Source of the DNA: JAKQIM01 sp964633225
Lineage (GTDB): Bacteria; Chloroflexota; Anaerolineae; Anaerolineales; UBA4823
Assembly (NCBI GenBank): GCA_964633225.1
Contig: CAZWFQ010000006.1
Span: 11,023 to 75,022, forward strand
Length of the DNA stretch: 64,000 bases
Reading direction: 5' to 3'
Program-made: the position numbers and the translations under genes
Shown: positions 1-8,368 of the stretch, one piece after another
Numbering within the stretch: position 1 is the first letter of the stretch
Layout of the letters: the number at the start of each line of letters is the position of its first letter
Notes under the pieces: model-generated
Told to the model about the DNA's origin: nothing
Seen by the model: the letters and a program-made list of their open reading frames with translations, nothing else
Databases searched by the model: none

Positions 1-2
1 TG

Positions 3-332
3 CCTGTGATTGCAGGCTGGTTTTCCTCTGCCGCTGGCGAGGAAAGGGGTGAGGTGCTGGCCCTGGTCAAGCCGCAATTCGAGGCCGGGCGAAGCGAGGT
101 CAAGCGCGGCAAAGGTGTGATCCGCGATGCCGCCGTCCATCGCCAGGTGCTGCTGGACGTACTGGCTTTTGCCCAGGCGCATGGTTTTGAGGTTGGCGGC
201 CTGCTGCGCTCCCCATTGACTGGACCCAAAGGCAATACCGAGTTCCTGGTGCGGCTGTACTGGCCGGGCAAAGAACCGGTAGACGCAATAACGCTGGTAA
301 ACGAAGTCTTGCCAGCAGAGGTGGAAAAATGA
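3..332 (+). CDS. tlyA: TlyA-family rRNA 2'-O-methyltransferase, C-terminal part
   Basis: This is the last ~109 codons of a TlyA (hemolysin A) family protein; the 5' end lies outside the window. Visible are the motif LVKPQFEAGR, the segment KRGKGVIRD and the end motif SPLTGPKGNTEFL, which are typical of the C-terminal half of the SAM-dependent methyltransferase domain. Known members methylate the 2'-OH of cytidines in 16S and 23S rRNA. The N-terminal S4 RNA-binding domain would be upstream. The stop codon overlaps the next start in ATGA, so the following lipoprotein gene is probably translationally coupled. The GTG at 6 is not taken as a start because the homology already runs from the window edge. 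Confidence 0.85.
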   Translation, partial: PVIAGWFSSAAGEERGEVLALVKPQFEAGRSEVKRGKGVIRDAAVHRQVLLDVLAFAQAHGFEVGGLLRSPLTGPKGNTEFLVRLYWPGKEPVDAITLVNEVLPAEVEK

Positions 333-1132
333 GAATCCAAAAGCAACCCGCACAAAAACACAATCCTCCCATGCCCTGGTTTTTCAGCAGCAGGATGCTG
401 AAAAAACGAACCGCATTTGCAGCCCTGGTCTTATGCATGGTGCTGCTGGCCGGGTGCAAGGCCGAGACGGCCGTGCCCACAGCCACGCCTGACCTGGGCC
501 CTGGCCAAACGCAAACCGCGCAGTATGCCGGGCTGCAGAAAACCCTGCAGGCCGGCCAGGAAGCAGTGGCCCTGCTCACCGAGCTGGCCAGGCCCACCGC
601 CACCCTGGCTCCCAGCCCCACCAGCGCCCCCAGCGCCACCCCCCGGCCATCCTCCACCCCCACCGCCACCCTGGCACCATCTCCAGCAACTACGCTAGAG
701 GTCACATCCTCGCCAGGCGTGACTGCCACGCCAAGCGTCACCGCCACGCCGAGCCGCTGCGATGCGGCTGATTTTGTGACCGACGTCAGCGTGCCCGATA
801 ACACCGTCTTTAGCCCCGGCGAAACCTTCACCAAGACCTGGCGCGTGCGCAACAGCGGCTTTTGCGATTGGTCGGCCGATTATGCCCTGGTCTTCTCCAG
901 CGGCGATCAAATGGGCGCCCCCGATGAGGTTGCCCTGCCCCAAGTCGTCTTGGCAGGTGAGACGATCGACATCTCGCTTGAATTGACCGCCCCCACCCAA
1001 CCCGGCACCTACACCGGCTTTTGGGCGCTGCGCAACAACGCCGGCACGCTCTTTGGCATGGGCCAAACAGCCGACATGGCCTTTTGGGTGCAGATCCAGG
1101 TGCAGGTGGCGGAAAGCCCTGGGCCATATTAG
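329..1132 (+). CDS. Lipoprotein with NBR1-type Ig-like domain
   Basis: A predicted exported lipoprotein. A hydrophobic signal peptide ends in the lipobox LLAGC, and a spacer rich in Pro, Thr, Ser and Ala follows (about residues 85-150). The C-terminal ~115 residues resemble the NBR1 central Ig-like beta-sandwich domain: they begin at CDAADFV, contain TKTWRVRNSG and GDQMGAP, and end with FWVQIQV. The start at 329 overlaps tlyA by 4 bp. An internal ATG at 395 would give a more usual short signal peptide (lipobox Cys at residue 21) and is a serious alternative. A paralog with the same design lies at 24414. Function is unknown; surface attachment through the lipid and ligand binding by the Ig domain are inferences. 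Confidence 0.75.
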   Translation: MRIQKQPAQKHNPPMPWFFSSRMLKKRTAFAALVLCMVLLAGCKAETAVPTATPDLGPGQTQTAQYAGLQKTLQAGQEAVALLTELARPTATLAPSPTSAPSATPRPSSTPTATLAPSPATTLEVTSSPGVTATPSVTATPSRCDAADFVTDVSVPDNTVFSPGETFTKTWRVRNSGFCDWSADYALVFSSGDQMGAPDEVALPQVVLAGETIDISLELTAPTQPGTYTGFWALRNNAGTLFGMGQTADMAFWVQIQVQVAESPGPY

Positions 1133-1157
1133 ACCTGAGCCAAATGAAAAAATCGGT

Positions 1158-1163
1158 TATACT
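1158..1163 (+). promoter_or_regulatory. -10 box of lepA
   Basis: TATACT lies 11 nt before the lepA ATG. The predicted transcript would start about 5 nt upstream of the ATG, so the leader is very short. No good -35 hexamer and no Shine-Dalgarno sequence are visible. Confidence 0.45.
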
Positions 1164-1174
1164 ACAGCCCGTCT

Positions 1175-2977
1175 ATGAAAACTGACCATATTCGCAACTT
1201 TTGTATCATCGCCCACATCGACCATGGCAAATCTACCCTGGCCGACCGCTTACTGCTGCTCACTGGCACCATTACCGAGCGCGAGATGACCGGGCAGGTG
1301 TTAGACAGCATGGACCTGGAACGCGAGAAGGGCGTCACCATCAAGGCCTCGGCAGTGCGCATGGGTTACACCGCCCGCGACGGCCAGTCCTACGAATTAA
1401 ACTTGATCGACACCCCCGGACACGTGGATTTTGGCTATGAGGTCAGCCGGGCTTTGGAGGCGTGCGAAGGCGCACTGCTGGTGGTAGACGCCAGCCAGGG
1501 CGTTGAAGCGCAAACGCTGGCCAACCTCTACAGTGCCCTGGAAGCCGACCTGGAAATCATCCCAGTGATCAACAAGATCGACCTGCCTTCGGCGCGACCA
1601 GACGAGGTGGCGCAAGAGGTTGAAAGCCTGATCGGCACACCAGCCGAGCAGGTGATCTGCATCTCTGCCAAGGATGGCATCAACATCGAGGCCGTACTGG
1701 AATCCATCGTCAGTGAGGTCCCGCCGCCCAAGGGCAACGACGATGCCCCCCTGCGGGCATTGATCTTCGACTCGCACTACGATTCTTACAAGGGCGTGGT
1801 GGCCTACGTGCGCGTGATGGATGGGCGCATCACCCCCACCGAATCGCTGCATTTGATGGCCACCGGTTTCGACCTGAAGCCGGTTGAGATCGGCACCTTC
1901 GCACCAGAAATGCGCCCTGCCGACAGCCTGTCTGCTGGCGAGGTGGGCTACATTGCCACCGGGCTGAAGACCGTGCACGAGTGCCGGGTGGGCGATACCA
2001 TCACCAACACCCTGCAGCCCGCGGCCGAGCCGCTGCCTGGCTATCGCAAAGTGAAGCCCATGGTCTATGCCGGCATCTACCCGGTGGAAGGCGAAGATTA
2101 CGGCAATCTAAAAGAAGCGCTAGAAAAGTTACAGCTCAACGACGCCGCGCTGATCTTTGAGCCAGAGACCTCACAGGCCCTCAATTTCGGCTTCCGCTGC
2201 GGCTTTTTGGGCATGTTCCACATGGAGATCATCCAAGAACGCCTGGAACGCGAATACGACCTGGATATCATCGTCACCTCGCCCTCGGTCGAATACGAGG
2301 TGGTGATGCTAGACGGCGAGGTGCGCCTGATCGATTCGCCCGCTGAATTGCCCGAAGAGATGCTCATTTCTGAAGTGCGCGAGCCCTGGATGAACATCGA
2401 AATCTTCACCCCGGTAGAATTCTACGGCGTGATCATGGATCTGACCAAGAAGAGGCGCGGCGTCTTCGTCTCGCAAGATTACCCCGCCCCCAACCGGGTG
2501 CAGCTCAATTTCAATATTCCCCTCTCTGAACTGATCGTAGATTTCTTCGATCTGCTGAAATCGAAAACGCGCGGTTACGCCTCGCTGGATTACCAATTTG
2601 ACGAATACCGCGCCGACGACCTGGTGAAACTGCAAATTCTGGTCAACGACGAGCCGGTGGACGCCCTGGCAACCATTGTGCACCGCAATGATGCGTACCA
2701 CAAGGGACAAGCCATTATCAGCACGCTAAAAGATCTCATTCCCCGCCAGTTGTTCCTGGTGCCCATCCAGGCGTTTGCCTCTGGGCGGGTCATCTCACGC
2801 GCCAATGTCAAGCCCGTGCGCAAAGATGTTTTGGCCAAGTGTTATGGCGGCGACATCTCGCGTAAAAAGAAGCTGTTAGAAAAGCAAAAACGCGGTAAGA
2901 AGCGCATGAAGATGGTGGGGAACGTAGAGATCCCGCAGGAGGCTTTCCTGGCGGTGCTGCGCATTGGGGAGGACTAA
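1175..2977 (+). CDS. lepA: Elongation factor 4 (LepA), ribosome-associated GTPase
   Basis: A full-length 600-residue LepA/EF4. The G1 motif AHIDHGKST is at residues 13-21, the G2 region contains LEREKGVTIK, G3 DTPGH is at 79-83 and G4 NKID at 133-136. EF-G-like domains follow, and the C-terminal domain specific to LepA contains ASGRVISRANVKPVRKDV and CYGGDISRKKKLL. The Lys/Arg-rich end, the tRNA-binding region of LepA, is intact. EF4 acts on the 70S ribosome in initiation and back-translocation. The gene has its own -10 box and is followed, with overlapping ends, by the flippase-like gene. Confidence 0.97.
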   Translation: MKTDHIRNFCIIAHIDHGKSTLADRLLLLTGTITEREMTGQVLDSMDLEREKGVTIKASAVRMGYTARDGQSYELNLIDTPGHVDFGYEVSRALEACEGALLVVDASQGVEAQTLANLYSALEADLEIIPVINKIDLPSARPDEVAQEVESLIGTPAEQVICISAKDGINIEAVLESIVSEVPPPKGNDDAPLRALIFDSHYDSYKGVVAYVRVMDGRITPTESLHLMATGFDLKPVEIGTFAPEMRPADSLSAGEVGYIATGLKTVHECRVGDTITNTLQPAAEPLPGYRKVKPMVYAGIYPVEGEDYGNLKEALEKLQLNDAALIFEPETSQALNFGFRCGFLGMFHMEIIQERLEREYDLDIIVTSPSVEYEVVMLDGEVRLIDSPAELPEEMLISEVREPWMNIEIFTPVEFYGVIMDLTKKRRGVFVSQDYPAPNRVQLNFNIPLSELIVDFFDLLKSKTRGYASLDYQFDEYRADDLVKLQILVNDEPVDALATIVHRNDAYHKGQAIISTLKDLIPRQLFLVPIQAFASGRVISRANVKPVRKDVLAKCYGGDISRKKKLLEKQKRGKKRMKMVGNVEIPQEAFLAVLRIGED

Positions 2978-3995
2978 GATCGCTGCACCAGAGGGCAAGC
3001 AAACCTGGAAGCAAATCCTGCCCGGCGTGGTGGTCAGCCTGGTCTGCCTGGCAGTCATTTTTTCGCTGATCGACCTGGATGACTTGCTCGAGGCCCTGCG
3101 GCAGGCCGATTTGCGCCTGTTGGGATTGGGTATACTGCTGGGGCTGGTCTGGCTGTTGGTGCGCGGCATGGTCTGGCGCACCCTGCTGCAAGAACGTGCC
3201 AGCTACAAGGATGTGTTCTTCACCCTCAATGAAGGCTATCTATTGAACAATATTCTCCCGTTCCGGCTCGGCGAGCTGGGACGGGCATTTTTATTAGGCC
3301 GCAAGACCAGCCTGGATTTCTGGCAGGTGCTGCCCACCATCCTGGTGGAGCGCACCCTGGATATGGCAATGGCCCTGGGCCTATTCCTGGGGACCCTGCC
3401 TTTTGTGGCCGGGGTAAGCTGGGCCCAGCAGGCGGCCTTGAGCGCAGCCGCCATCGTGGGGGGCGGGCTGTTATTCATCTACATTTTAGCCCTGAACCGA
3501 GGGCGCGTGTTGAGCCTGCTGGAAAAAGCCGGGCAGCGCTGGCCCCTGGTGGGGCGGCTGTTGGGCGGGCGGGCCGAAGCTTTCATGGCTGGGTTGGCCA
3601 TCGTCACCGATGGACGGTTGTTCTTGAAAGCCCTGGGCTGGAGCATGTTCAATTGGCTGTTAGGGGCGGTTCAATATTATGTCCTGTTGTGGGCTTTTTA
3701 TCCGCAAGCCCGCCCGTTATGGGCAGCTTTTTGCCTGGGGGCCGGTTCTTTGGGGTTAGCGGCGCCTTCTTCGCCAGGCGGGCTAGGTGTGTTTGAGGCC
3801 GCCATCGTGGGGGCCCTATCAGTCTTTGACAACAATATTTCCAAGGCCACCGCTTTTGCCCTCAGCACCCACCTGATCAATTATCTGCTCACCGGCCTGC
3901 TGGGAAGTTATGCCCTGGCACGCGACGGCGAAACCCTGGCCGGGCTGTACAAACAACTGCGCGCCCTGCGCCAAAAGCCCCCCGCCGAGGCCTGA
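2964..3995 (+). CDS. Flippase-like / UPF0104 integral membrane protein
   Basis: A polytopic membrane protein of the LPG-synthase-TM / UPF0104 (AglD-like) family, about 340 residues with 7-8 hydrophobic segments. Typical family features are the early ERTLDMAMALGLF segment, LGELGRAFLLGRK and the C-terminal SSPGGLGVFEAA. Relatives are linked to lipid or glycolipid translocation and cell-envelope polymer synthesis. The glycosyltransferase starts 1 nt after its stop, which supports a glycolipid role. No ATG exists near the start. The TTG at 2964 lies inside lepA and leaves the strong GGGGAGG at 2966-2972 inside the gene; an unusual ATC at 2979 would have the right spacing from that ribosome site. 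The exact start is therefore open. Confidence 0.8.
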   Translation: MGRTKIAAPEGKQTWKQILPGVVVSLVCLAVIFSLIDLDDLLEALRQADLRLLGLGILLGLVWLLVRGMVWRTLLQERASYKDVFFTLNEGYLLNNILPFRLGELGRAFLLGRKTSLDFWQVLPTILVERTLDMAMALGLFLGTLPFVAGVSWAQQAALSAAAIVGGGLLFIYILALNRGRVLSLLEKAGQRWPLVGRLLGGRAEAFMAGLAIVTDGRLFLKALGWSMFNWLLGAVQYYVLLWAFYPQARPLWAAFCLGAGSLGLAAPSSPGGLGVFEAAIVGALSVFDNNISKATAFALSTHLINYLLTGLLGSYALARDGETLAGLYKQLRALRQKPPAEA

Positions 3996-3996
3996 A

Positions 3997-5145
3997 ATGC
4001 GCATCCTGACCGCCCTGACCTATTACCGCCCGCATTACTCGGGCCTGACGATCTACGCCGAACGGCTGGCACGTGCCCTGGTGGCGCGCGGCCACACCGT
4101 CACCGTGCTGACCTCACGCTACCTGGATGGCCTGCCGGCCCAAGAGCTGCTCGACGGGGTAAATGTGGTGCGCCTGGGGGTGGGGCTGCGGGTGAGCAAA
4201 GGGGTGATCATGCCGGGCATGCTGCCCAAGGCCTGGCAATTGATCCGCCAGGCCGATGTGATCCACCTGCACCTGCCCCAGCTTGATGCCGCCCCGCTGG
4301 CCCTGCTCAGCCGCCTGCTGGGCAAACCGGTGGTGCTGACCTATCACTGTGACCTGCACCTGCCCTCCGGGCCAATCCATGCCCTGGCCAACTGGGTCTC
4401 CACGCTGGCCAACCACATCTCAGCCGGGCTGGCCAACGTGATCGTCACCAACACCCAAGATTATGCCGAGAATTCTACTTTCTTGCGCCGCTACCTGGGT
4501 AAGGTCCGCCCCATCCCGCCGCCGCTGGAACTGGTTCAGGCGACCGAGGCCGATGTGCAGGCCTTCTGCCTGCGAGCCAATATCCAACCCGGGCAGCGCA
4601 TCATCGGCATGGCAGCGCGCCTGGCAACCGAGAAAGGCGTGGAATACCTGGTGCAGGCCATGCCCGAGGTGCTCAAACACCACCCCACCGCGCGCCTGCT
4701 CTACCTGGGGCAGTACCAGAATGTGATGGGCGAGGAAGCTTATGCGCGCAAGCTGGCGCCGATGATCGAGACTCTCGGCGAGCACTGGACCTTCTTGGGG
4801 AATCTCCCCGCCGCCGAAATGACGGTTTTCTTCCAGCAGTGCCAGGTGACGGTGCTGCCAAGCCTGAACAGCACCGAGTCCTTTGGCATGGTGCAGGTCG
4901 AATCGATGGCCTGCGGCACGCCGGTGGTCGCCTCTGACTTGCCCGGTGTGCGCCAGCCAGTGCGCATGACCGGCATGGGGCGCATCGTCCCGCCCAGGGA
5001 TTCCGGCGCGCTGGCCCAGGCAATCAACGAGGTACTGGACAACGCCAGCGATTTCCACGGCGACCCGCAAGCCGTGGTCAAGCGCTTTTCAGCCGAGCAA
5101 ATTGCGGAGGAATATGAAGAAGTGTTCAAGGAATACATTGGATGA
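3997..5145 (+). CDS. Family 4 glycosyltransferase (GT-B fold)
   Basis: A 382-residue GT4 glycosyltransferase, cytoplasmic or membrane-peripheral. The N-terminal Rossmann half begins MRILTALTYYRP with SGLTIYAERLARAL (acceptor side). The C-terminal half holds the nucleotide-sugar site, with GMAARLATEKGVEYL followed by VLPSLNSTESFGMVQVE and the conserved EXXXXXXXE-type pattern ending in CGTPVVASDLPG. The donor and acceptor cannot be read from the sequence. The ATG at 3997 begins 1 nt after the upstream stop; the longer frame upstream overlaps the flippase gene and is rejected. The next gene overlaps by 4 bp (ATGA), so flippase, glycosyltransferase and methyltransferase form one operon likely to build or export a glycolipid. 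Confidence 0.9.
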   Translation: MRILTALTYYRPHYSGLTIYAERLARALVARGHTVTVLTSRYLDGLPAQELLDGVNVVRLGVGLRVSKGVIMPGMLPKAWQLIRQADVIHLHLPQLDAAPLALLSRLLGKPVVLTYHCDLHLPSGPIHALANWVSTLANHISAGLANVIVTNTQDYAENSTFLRRYLGKVRPIPPPLELVQATEADVQAFCLRANIQPGQRIIGMAARLATEKGVEYLVQAMPEVLKHHPTARLLYLGQYQNVMGEEAYARKLAPMIETLGEHWTFLGNLPAAEMTVFFQQCQVTVLPSLNSTESFGMVQVESMACGTPVVASDLPGVRQPVRMTGMGRIVPPRDSGALAQAINEVLDNASDFHGDPQAVVKRFSAEQIAEEYEEVFKEYIG

Positions 5146-5930
5146 CTGACAAAGATTACCTGTGGCTGCATTTGCGCGACCTGCCCTACTTCCGCTCGCT
5201 GGTGCGGGCGGTGGAGGCGCGCTTCTATGAAGATATTGAACTGCCCTCGCCCACGCTGGACGTAGGCTGTGGAGACGGGCACTTTACCACCGTGACCTTT
5301 GAGCGCAAGCTCGAAGTGGGCATCGACCCGTGGTGGGGGCCGCTGCGCAAAGCGCGGCGCGGCGCCGGCTACCAATTGGTGGTGCAGGGCGATGGCGGGC
5401 GCATGCCCTTTCCCGACGCCAGCTTTGCCAGCGGGATGAGCAACTCGGTGCTCGAGCACATCCCGCACGTTGAAGCCGTTTTGGCAGACACAGCCCGGGT
5501 GCTCAAACCCGGCGCGCCCTTCGTTTTCTGCGTGCCCAACCACCAGTTCCTGGCTGGGTTATCGGTCAGCAACGGGCTGGATAAGCTGGGGCTGAAAGGC
5601 CTGGGCGATGCCTACCGCCGCTTCTTCAACCGCATCTCGCGCCACGTGCACTGCGACCCGCCGGAAGTGTGGGAGAAGCGGCTGGAACAGGCCGGTTTCA
5701 AGCTGGAACGCTGGTGGCACTACTTCCCCCCAAAGGCCATGGCGGTGGTGGAATGGGGTCATTACTTTGGCCTGCCATCCCTGCTGATCCACGCCGCAAC
5801 CCGGCGTTGGCTGTTAGCCCCCACGCGCTGGAACCTGGCCCTGACCCGCCGTATCGTCCAGCCGCATTATGAGGCCGACCCGCGCTGCGAGGACGGCGTC
5901 TACTCCTTCTATATTGCGAGGAAGATATGA
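5142..5930 (+). CDS. Class I SAM-dependent methyltransferase
   Basis: A 262-residue methyltransferase of the Methyltransf_11/UbiE type. SAM-binding motif I is TLDVGCGDGHFT near residue 45; a motif II-like region is GGRMPFPDASF, followed by VLEHIPHVEAVLADTARVLK, the usual post-II and III region. The C-terminal ~100 residues (FFNRISRHVH onward) resemble those in enzymes acting on envelope or glycolipid intermediates, but the substrate is not identifiable. It overlaps the glycosyltransferase by 4 bp and precedes a Nudix gene. Confidence 0.85.
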   Translation: MTDKDYLWLHLRDLPYFRSLVRAVEARFYEDIELPSPTLDVGCGDGHFTTVTFERKLEVGIDPWWGPLRKARRGAGYQLVVQGDGGRMPFPDASFASGMSNSVLEHIPHVEAVLADTARVLKPGAPFVFCVPNHQFLAGLSVSNGLDKLGLKGLGDAYRRFFNRISRHVHCDPPEVWEKRLEQAGFKLERWWHYFPPKAMAVVEWGHYFGLPSLLIHAATRRWLLAPTRWNLALTRRIVQPHYEADPRCEDGVYSFYIARKI

Positions 5931-5946
5931 TGCCCAGGGTGCAGAG

Positions 5947-6378
5947 ATGACCGGGCGGCGCGGCCTAGATTACATCGGCGTGGGGGTGGGCGCGCTGATC
6001 ATCGATGAGACAGGGCGGCTGTTCCTGGCACGCCGCGGGCCAAAAGCCAAGAACGAACGCGGCTTGTGGGAATTTCCCGGCGGCTCGGTAGAATTCGGCG
6101 AGACGCTCGCCGCCGCCTTGCAGCGCGAGATGGGCGAAGAGTTCGGCATCCAGATCGCCGTGGGCGAGCTGCTGGACGTGGTAGATCATATCCTGCCCGA
6201 AGAAGGCCAGCATTGGGTTTCACCCACCTTTCTCTGCCGCATCACCGCCGGGCAGCCGGTCATCTGCGAGCCTGGCAAGTGCGCCGAGATTGGCTGGTTT
6301 GCCCCTCACGATGTCCCCCCCGATTTGACCCTCATCACCCGCCTGAATCTGGAGCATTACCTGCTGCGTATTGGATGA
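5947..6378 (+). CDS. Nudix hydrolase (MutT-like)
   Basis: A compact 143-residue Nudix hydrolase. The Nudix box is complete, from G46 through E52, R60-E61 and E64-E65 to G67, in the context PGGSVEFGETLAAALQREMG. The box binds Mg2+ and catalyses hydrolysis of a nucleoside diphosphate linked to another group; the substrate may be an oxidised dNTP or a nucleotide sugar. The ATG at 5947 matches where homologs begin; an upstream extension would overlap the methyltransferase. It is the last gene of the lepA-to-Nudix run, about 16 nt behind the methyltransferase. Confidence 0.85.
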   Translation: MTGRRGLDYIGVGVGALIIDETGRLFLARRGPKAKNERGLWEFPGGSVEFGETLAAALQREMGEEFGIQIAVGELLDVVDHILPEEGQHWVSPTFLCRITAGQPVICEPGKCAEIGWFAPHDVPPDLTLITRLNLEHYLLRIG

Positions 6379-6455
6379 GGTCGAAGCCCGCCAGACGCCT
6401 GACCTGGCACATATTGTGCAACCAGAAAAGCGGGGATTTTTCCTCCTGCTTCTGC

Positions 6456-6484
6456 TTGACGGGTTTTTTGGAATATGCTAGTAT
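6456..6484 (+). promoter_or_regulatory. Sigma-70-type promoter of the LysM lipoprotein gene
   Basis: TTGACG (6456-6461), a 17-nt spacer and TAGTAT (6479-6484) form a good vegetative promoter about 37 nt before the ATG. An AAGGAG ribosome-binding site follows at 6505-6510. Confidence 0.7.
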
Positions 6485-6520
6485 CATTAACTCGTATTAT
6501 TAAAAAGGAGATGAATTCAC

Positions 6521-7222
6521 ATGAATATCCAGCGTTTTCTCCGCTATAGCACTGTGATTGCCCTCGTGATGGTGTTGGCTGTGGCACTGAGCGGCTGCAA
6601 GCGAGCGGCTTCAGACGGTATCGATAATACCGGCGATACCACCAATTCAGGTTCCGGCTATCCCGCCGTTCCAGGCGCCACCGATCAAAACATGGGCGAA
6701 CTGGGAACGTTGGTGGCACAGACCGAATCTGCCCAGCAGACGCCCGGCATGCCGCCAGCCACCCAGCAGCCAGTTGTCAATCCTGAAGTTCCCGTGGTGA
6801 CCGAGACGCCCCAACCAGTCCCGCCCGAACAACAACCCCAGCCCACCGCGGCCCCGGTGGTATATATCGAGGCCACCCCGGGTGCAGCACCCGCCACCTA
6901 TACACTGCAAGCAGGCGAGTTCCCCTTCTGCATTGCGCGCCGGTTTGATGTTGACCAGTATGAGCTGCTCAGCATCAACGGGCTGGGGCTAAACTCTAAC
7001 GTTTACCCTGGAACCACCCTGAAGATCCCGCAGACCGGTCATACATTTGCCGGCGAGAACACACTGATGAATCATCCCACCACCTACAAGATCAGAGCAG
7101 GTGATACCCTCAACAGCATCGCCTGCGCCTTTGGTGATGTCTCACCCGACATGATCGCGTTGCAAAACAATCTGCAAGCACCCTACAGCCTGACGGCTGG
7201 TGATGTGCTGATCATTCCATAA
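6521..7222 (+). CDS. LysM-domain lipoprotein
   Basis: A 233-residue lipoprotein with a signal peptide and the lipobox LSGC (Cys26). A low-complexity Gln/Pro/Thr/Val spacer runs from about residue 60 to 120. Two LysM-like modules follow: TYTLQAGEFPFCIARRF to TTLKIPQTG (about 125-170) and TYKIRAGDTLNSIACAF to DVLIIP (about 188-233). LysM modules bind N-acetylglucosamine chains, so the protein probably sits on the membrane and holds glycan. Each module has a Cys at the same place (FCIARRF and SIACAF). It has its own promoter and ribosome-binding site and is followed by a hairpin. Confidence 0.85.
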   Translation: MNIQRFLRYSTVIALVMVLAVALSGCKRAASDGIDNTGDTTNSGSGYPAVPGATDQNMGELGTLVAQTESAQQTPGMPPATQQPVVNPEVPVVTETPQPVPPEQQPQPTAAPVVYIEATPGAAPATYTLQAGEFPFCIARRFDVDQYELLSINGLGLNSNVYPGTTLKIPQTGHTFAGENTLMNHPTTYKIRAGDTLNSIACAFGDVSPDMIALQNNLQAPYSLTAGDVLIIP

Positions 7223-7239
7223 AAAAGCTGCCCCATTGA

Positions 7240-7276
7240 CCAGATGTGAGCGCCATATTGATGCGCTCACATCTGG
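7240..7276 (+). terminator. Long hairpin between LysM gene and Nudix gene
   Basis: A perfect 14-bp inverted repeat, CCAGATGTGAGCGC (7240-7253) with its complement at 7263-7276 and a 9-nt loop. It is followed by only TTT and then directly by the AAGGAG of the next gene. It is either a weak terminator or attenuator for the LysM gene or a structure controlling translation of the Nudix gene. Confidence 0.6.
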
Positions 7277-7290
7277 TTTAAGGAGATACC

Positions 7291-7821
7291 ATGGCCTACG
7301 AAACCCTGCAAAGCGAAAACATCTTCGCCGGGCGCGCCTTTAAGGTGCGCCGCGACCTGGTGCGGCTGCCAAATGACCAGGAAATCTGGCTCGATATTGT
7401 GGAACATGTGCAATCTGTATCGGTGGTGCCGATCGATGCACAAGGGCAGATCTGGTTCGTCAAACAATACCGGCATCCGGCCCAGCAAGAACTGCTGGAG
7501 CTGCCCGCCGGGATGGTAGAAGCGGGTGAGGATCCGCTGGAATGTGCCCGGCGCGAGCTGCGCGAAGAGATCGGCATGGACTGCCAGCAAATCACAGAGA
7601 TCGGCAGCTTCTTCCTGGCAGCCGGTTATTGCACCGAATATATGCACGTCTACCTGGCTAGCGGGCTGTACCCAGACCCGCTGCCAGGTGATGTGGATGA
7701 ATTTTTGAGCGTGGAAAAACTGCCTGCGGCACAGGCGTATGAGATGGCCCAAGGTGGGCAGATCTTAGATGCCAAGAGCCTGGCTGGGCTGCTGTTAGCC
7801 CAGGGAAAGCGCAATGCTTAA
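7291..7821 (+). CDS. Nudix hydrolase, ADP-ribose pyrophosphatase type
   Basis: A 176-residue enzyme of the NudF/ADP-ribose pyrophosphatase group. The Nudix box (G74, E80, R88-E89, E92-E93, G95) is complete, and the segment FVKQYRHPAQQELLELPAGM before it is characteristic of this group. The reaction would be ADP-ribose to AMP plus ribose 5-phosphate. A strong AAGGAG lies 8 nt before the ATG, directly after the 14-bp hairpin. The stop codon overlaps that of the convergent unknown gene (TTAA shared at 7818-7821), so there is no terminator between them. Confidence 0.9.
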   Translation: MAYETLQSENIFAGRAFKVRRDLVRLPNDQEIWLDIVEHVQSVSVVPIDAQGQIWFVKQYRHPAQQELLELPAGMVEAGEDPLECARRELREEIGMDCQQITEIGSFFLAAGYCTEYMHVYLASGLYPDPLPGDVDEFLSVEKLPAAQAYEMAQGGQILDAKSLAGLLLAQGKRNA

Positions 7822-8351
7822 CTCTCTTGGGCAGAGCGCTTCAGCACCACCAAAGTTTCCAGGTAAGAGCGGTTCATCAAAGCTGCTGGCGCTTCAATAT
7901 GCAGCGCGGGGAAGAGATGAGACGTAACGGTCACATCGTACAGCATGAAGAAGGCATTGGTGCCTTCGGACATTAATGCCGAAAACTCAAAACGGCCTGA
8001 CCATTCCAGGGTGCCCGTTACATCATAGACCGAGGTGGTGATCTGCGTTGGATAAGGGAACAGGCGAGTGTAACCACCGCGCATGATGCCTTGCAAACCC
8101 ACATACTCGCGCTTGGCAAGGCAGGTCAAGACAACCTGAGATTTGACCATCCACATCACTGGGGCGTAATTCAACACCTTATCCGGTTTATATACATGGG
8201 ATAGGCTGGCGTCATCCACTTCGATATAGGAATTGTTCGTATCACTGAACATTCCCAATAACCCACTGTGTGTCACTTTGAGCTGCCCAAAAACATAATG
8301 ATTGTTGGTCAACAGGTCGGCAGGGATGAAACGTCCGGAGGATAATGCCAT
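7818..8351 (-). CDS. Conserved-looking protein of unknown function
   Basis: A 177-residue protein I do not recognise. It has no signal peptide or membrane segment and is rich in beta-type and aromatic residues (FIPADLLTNNHYVFGQLKV, SYIEVDDASLSHVYKPDKV). It resembles a compact all-beta domain. The ATG at 8351 is chosen because GAAAGGAG stands 6 nt upstream; a longer reading frame would run into the zinc-finger gene. It starts 17 nt after the stop of that gene and is probably the last member of the lepB operon. Confidence 0.7.
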   Translation of the reverse strand: MALSSGRFIPADLLTNNHYVFGQLKVTHSGLLGMFSDTNNSYIEVDDASLSHVYKPDKVLNYAPVMWMVKSQVVLTCLAKREYVGLQGIMRGGYTRLFPYPTQITTSVYDVTGTLEWSGRFEFSALMSEGTNAFFMLYDVTVTSHLFPALHIEAPAALMNRSYLETLVVLKRSAQES

Positions 8352-8368
8352 GGGGGTGCTCCTTTCAA

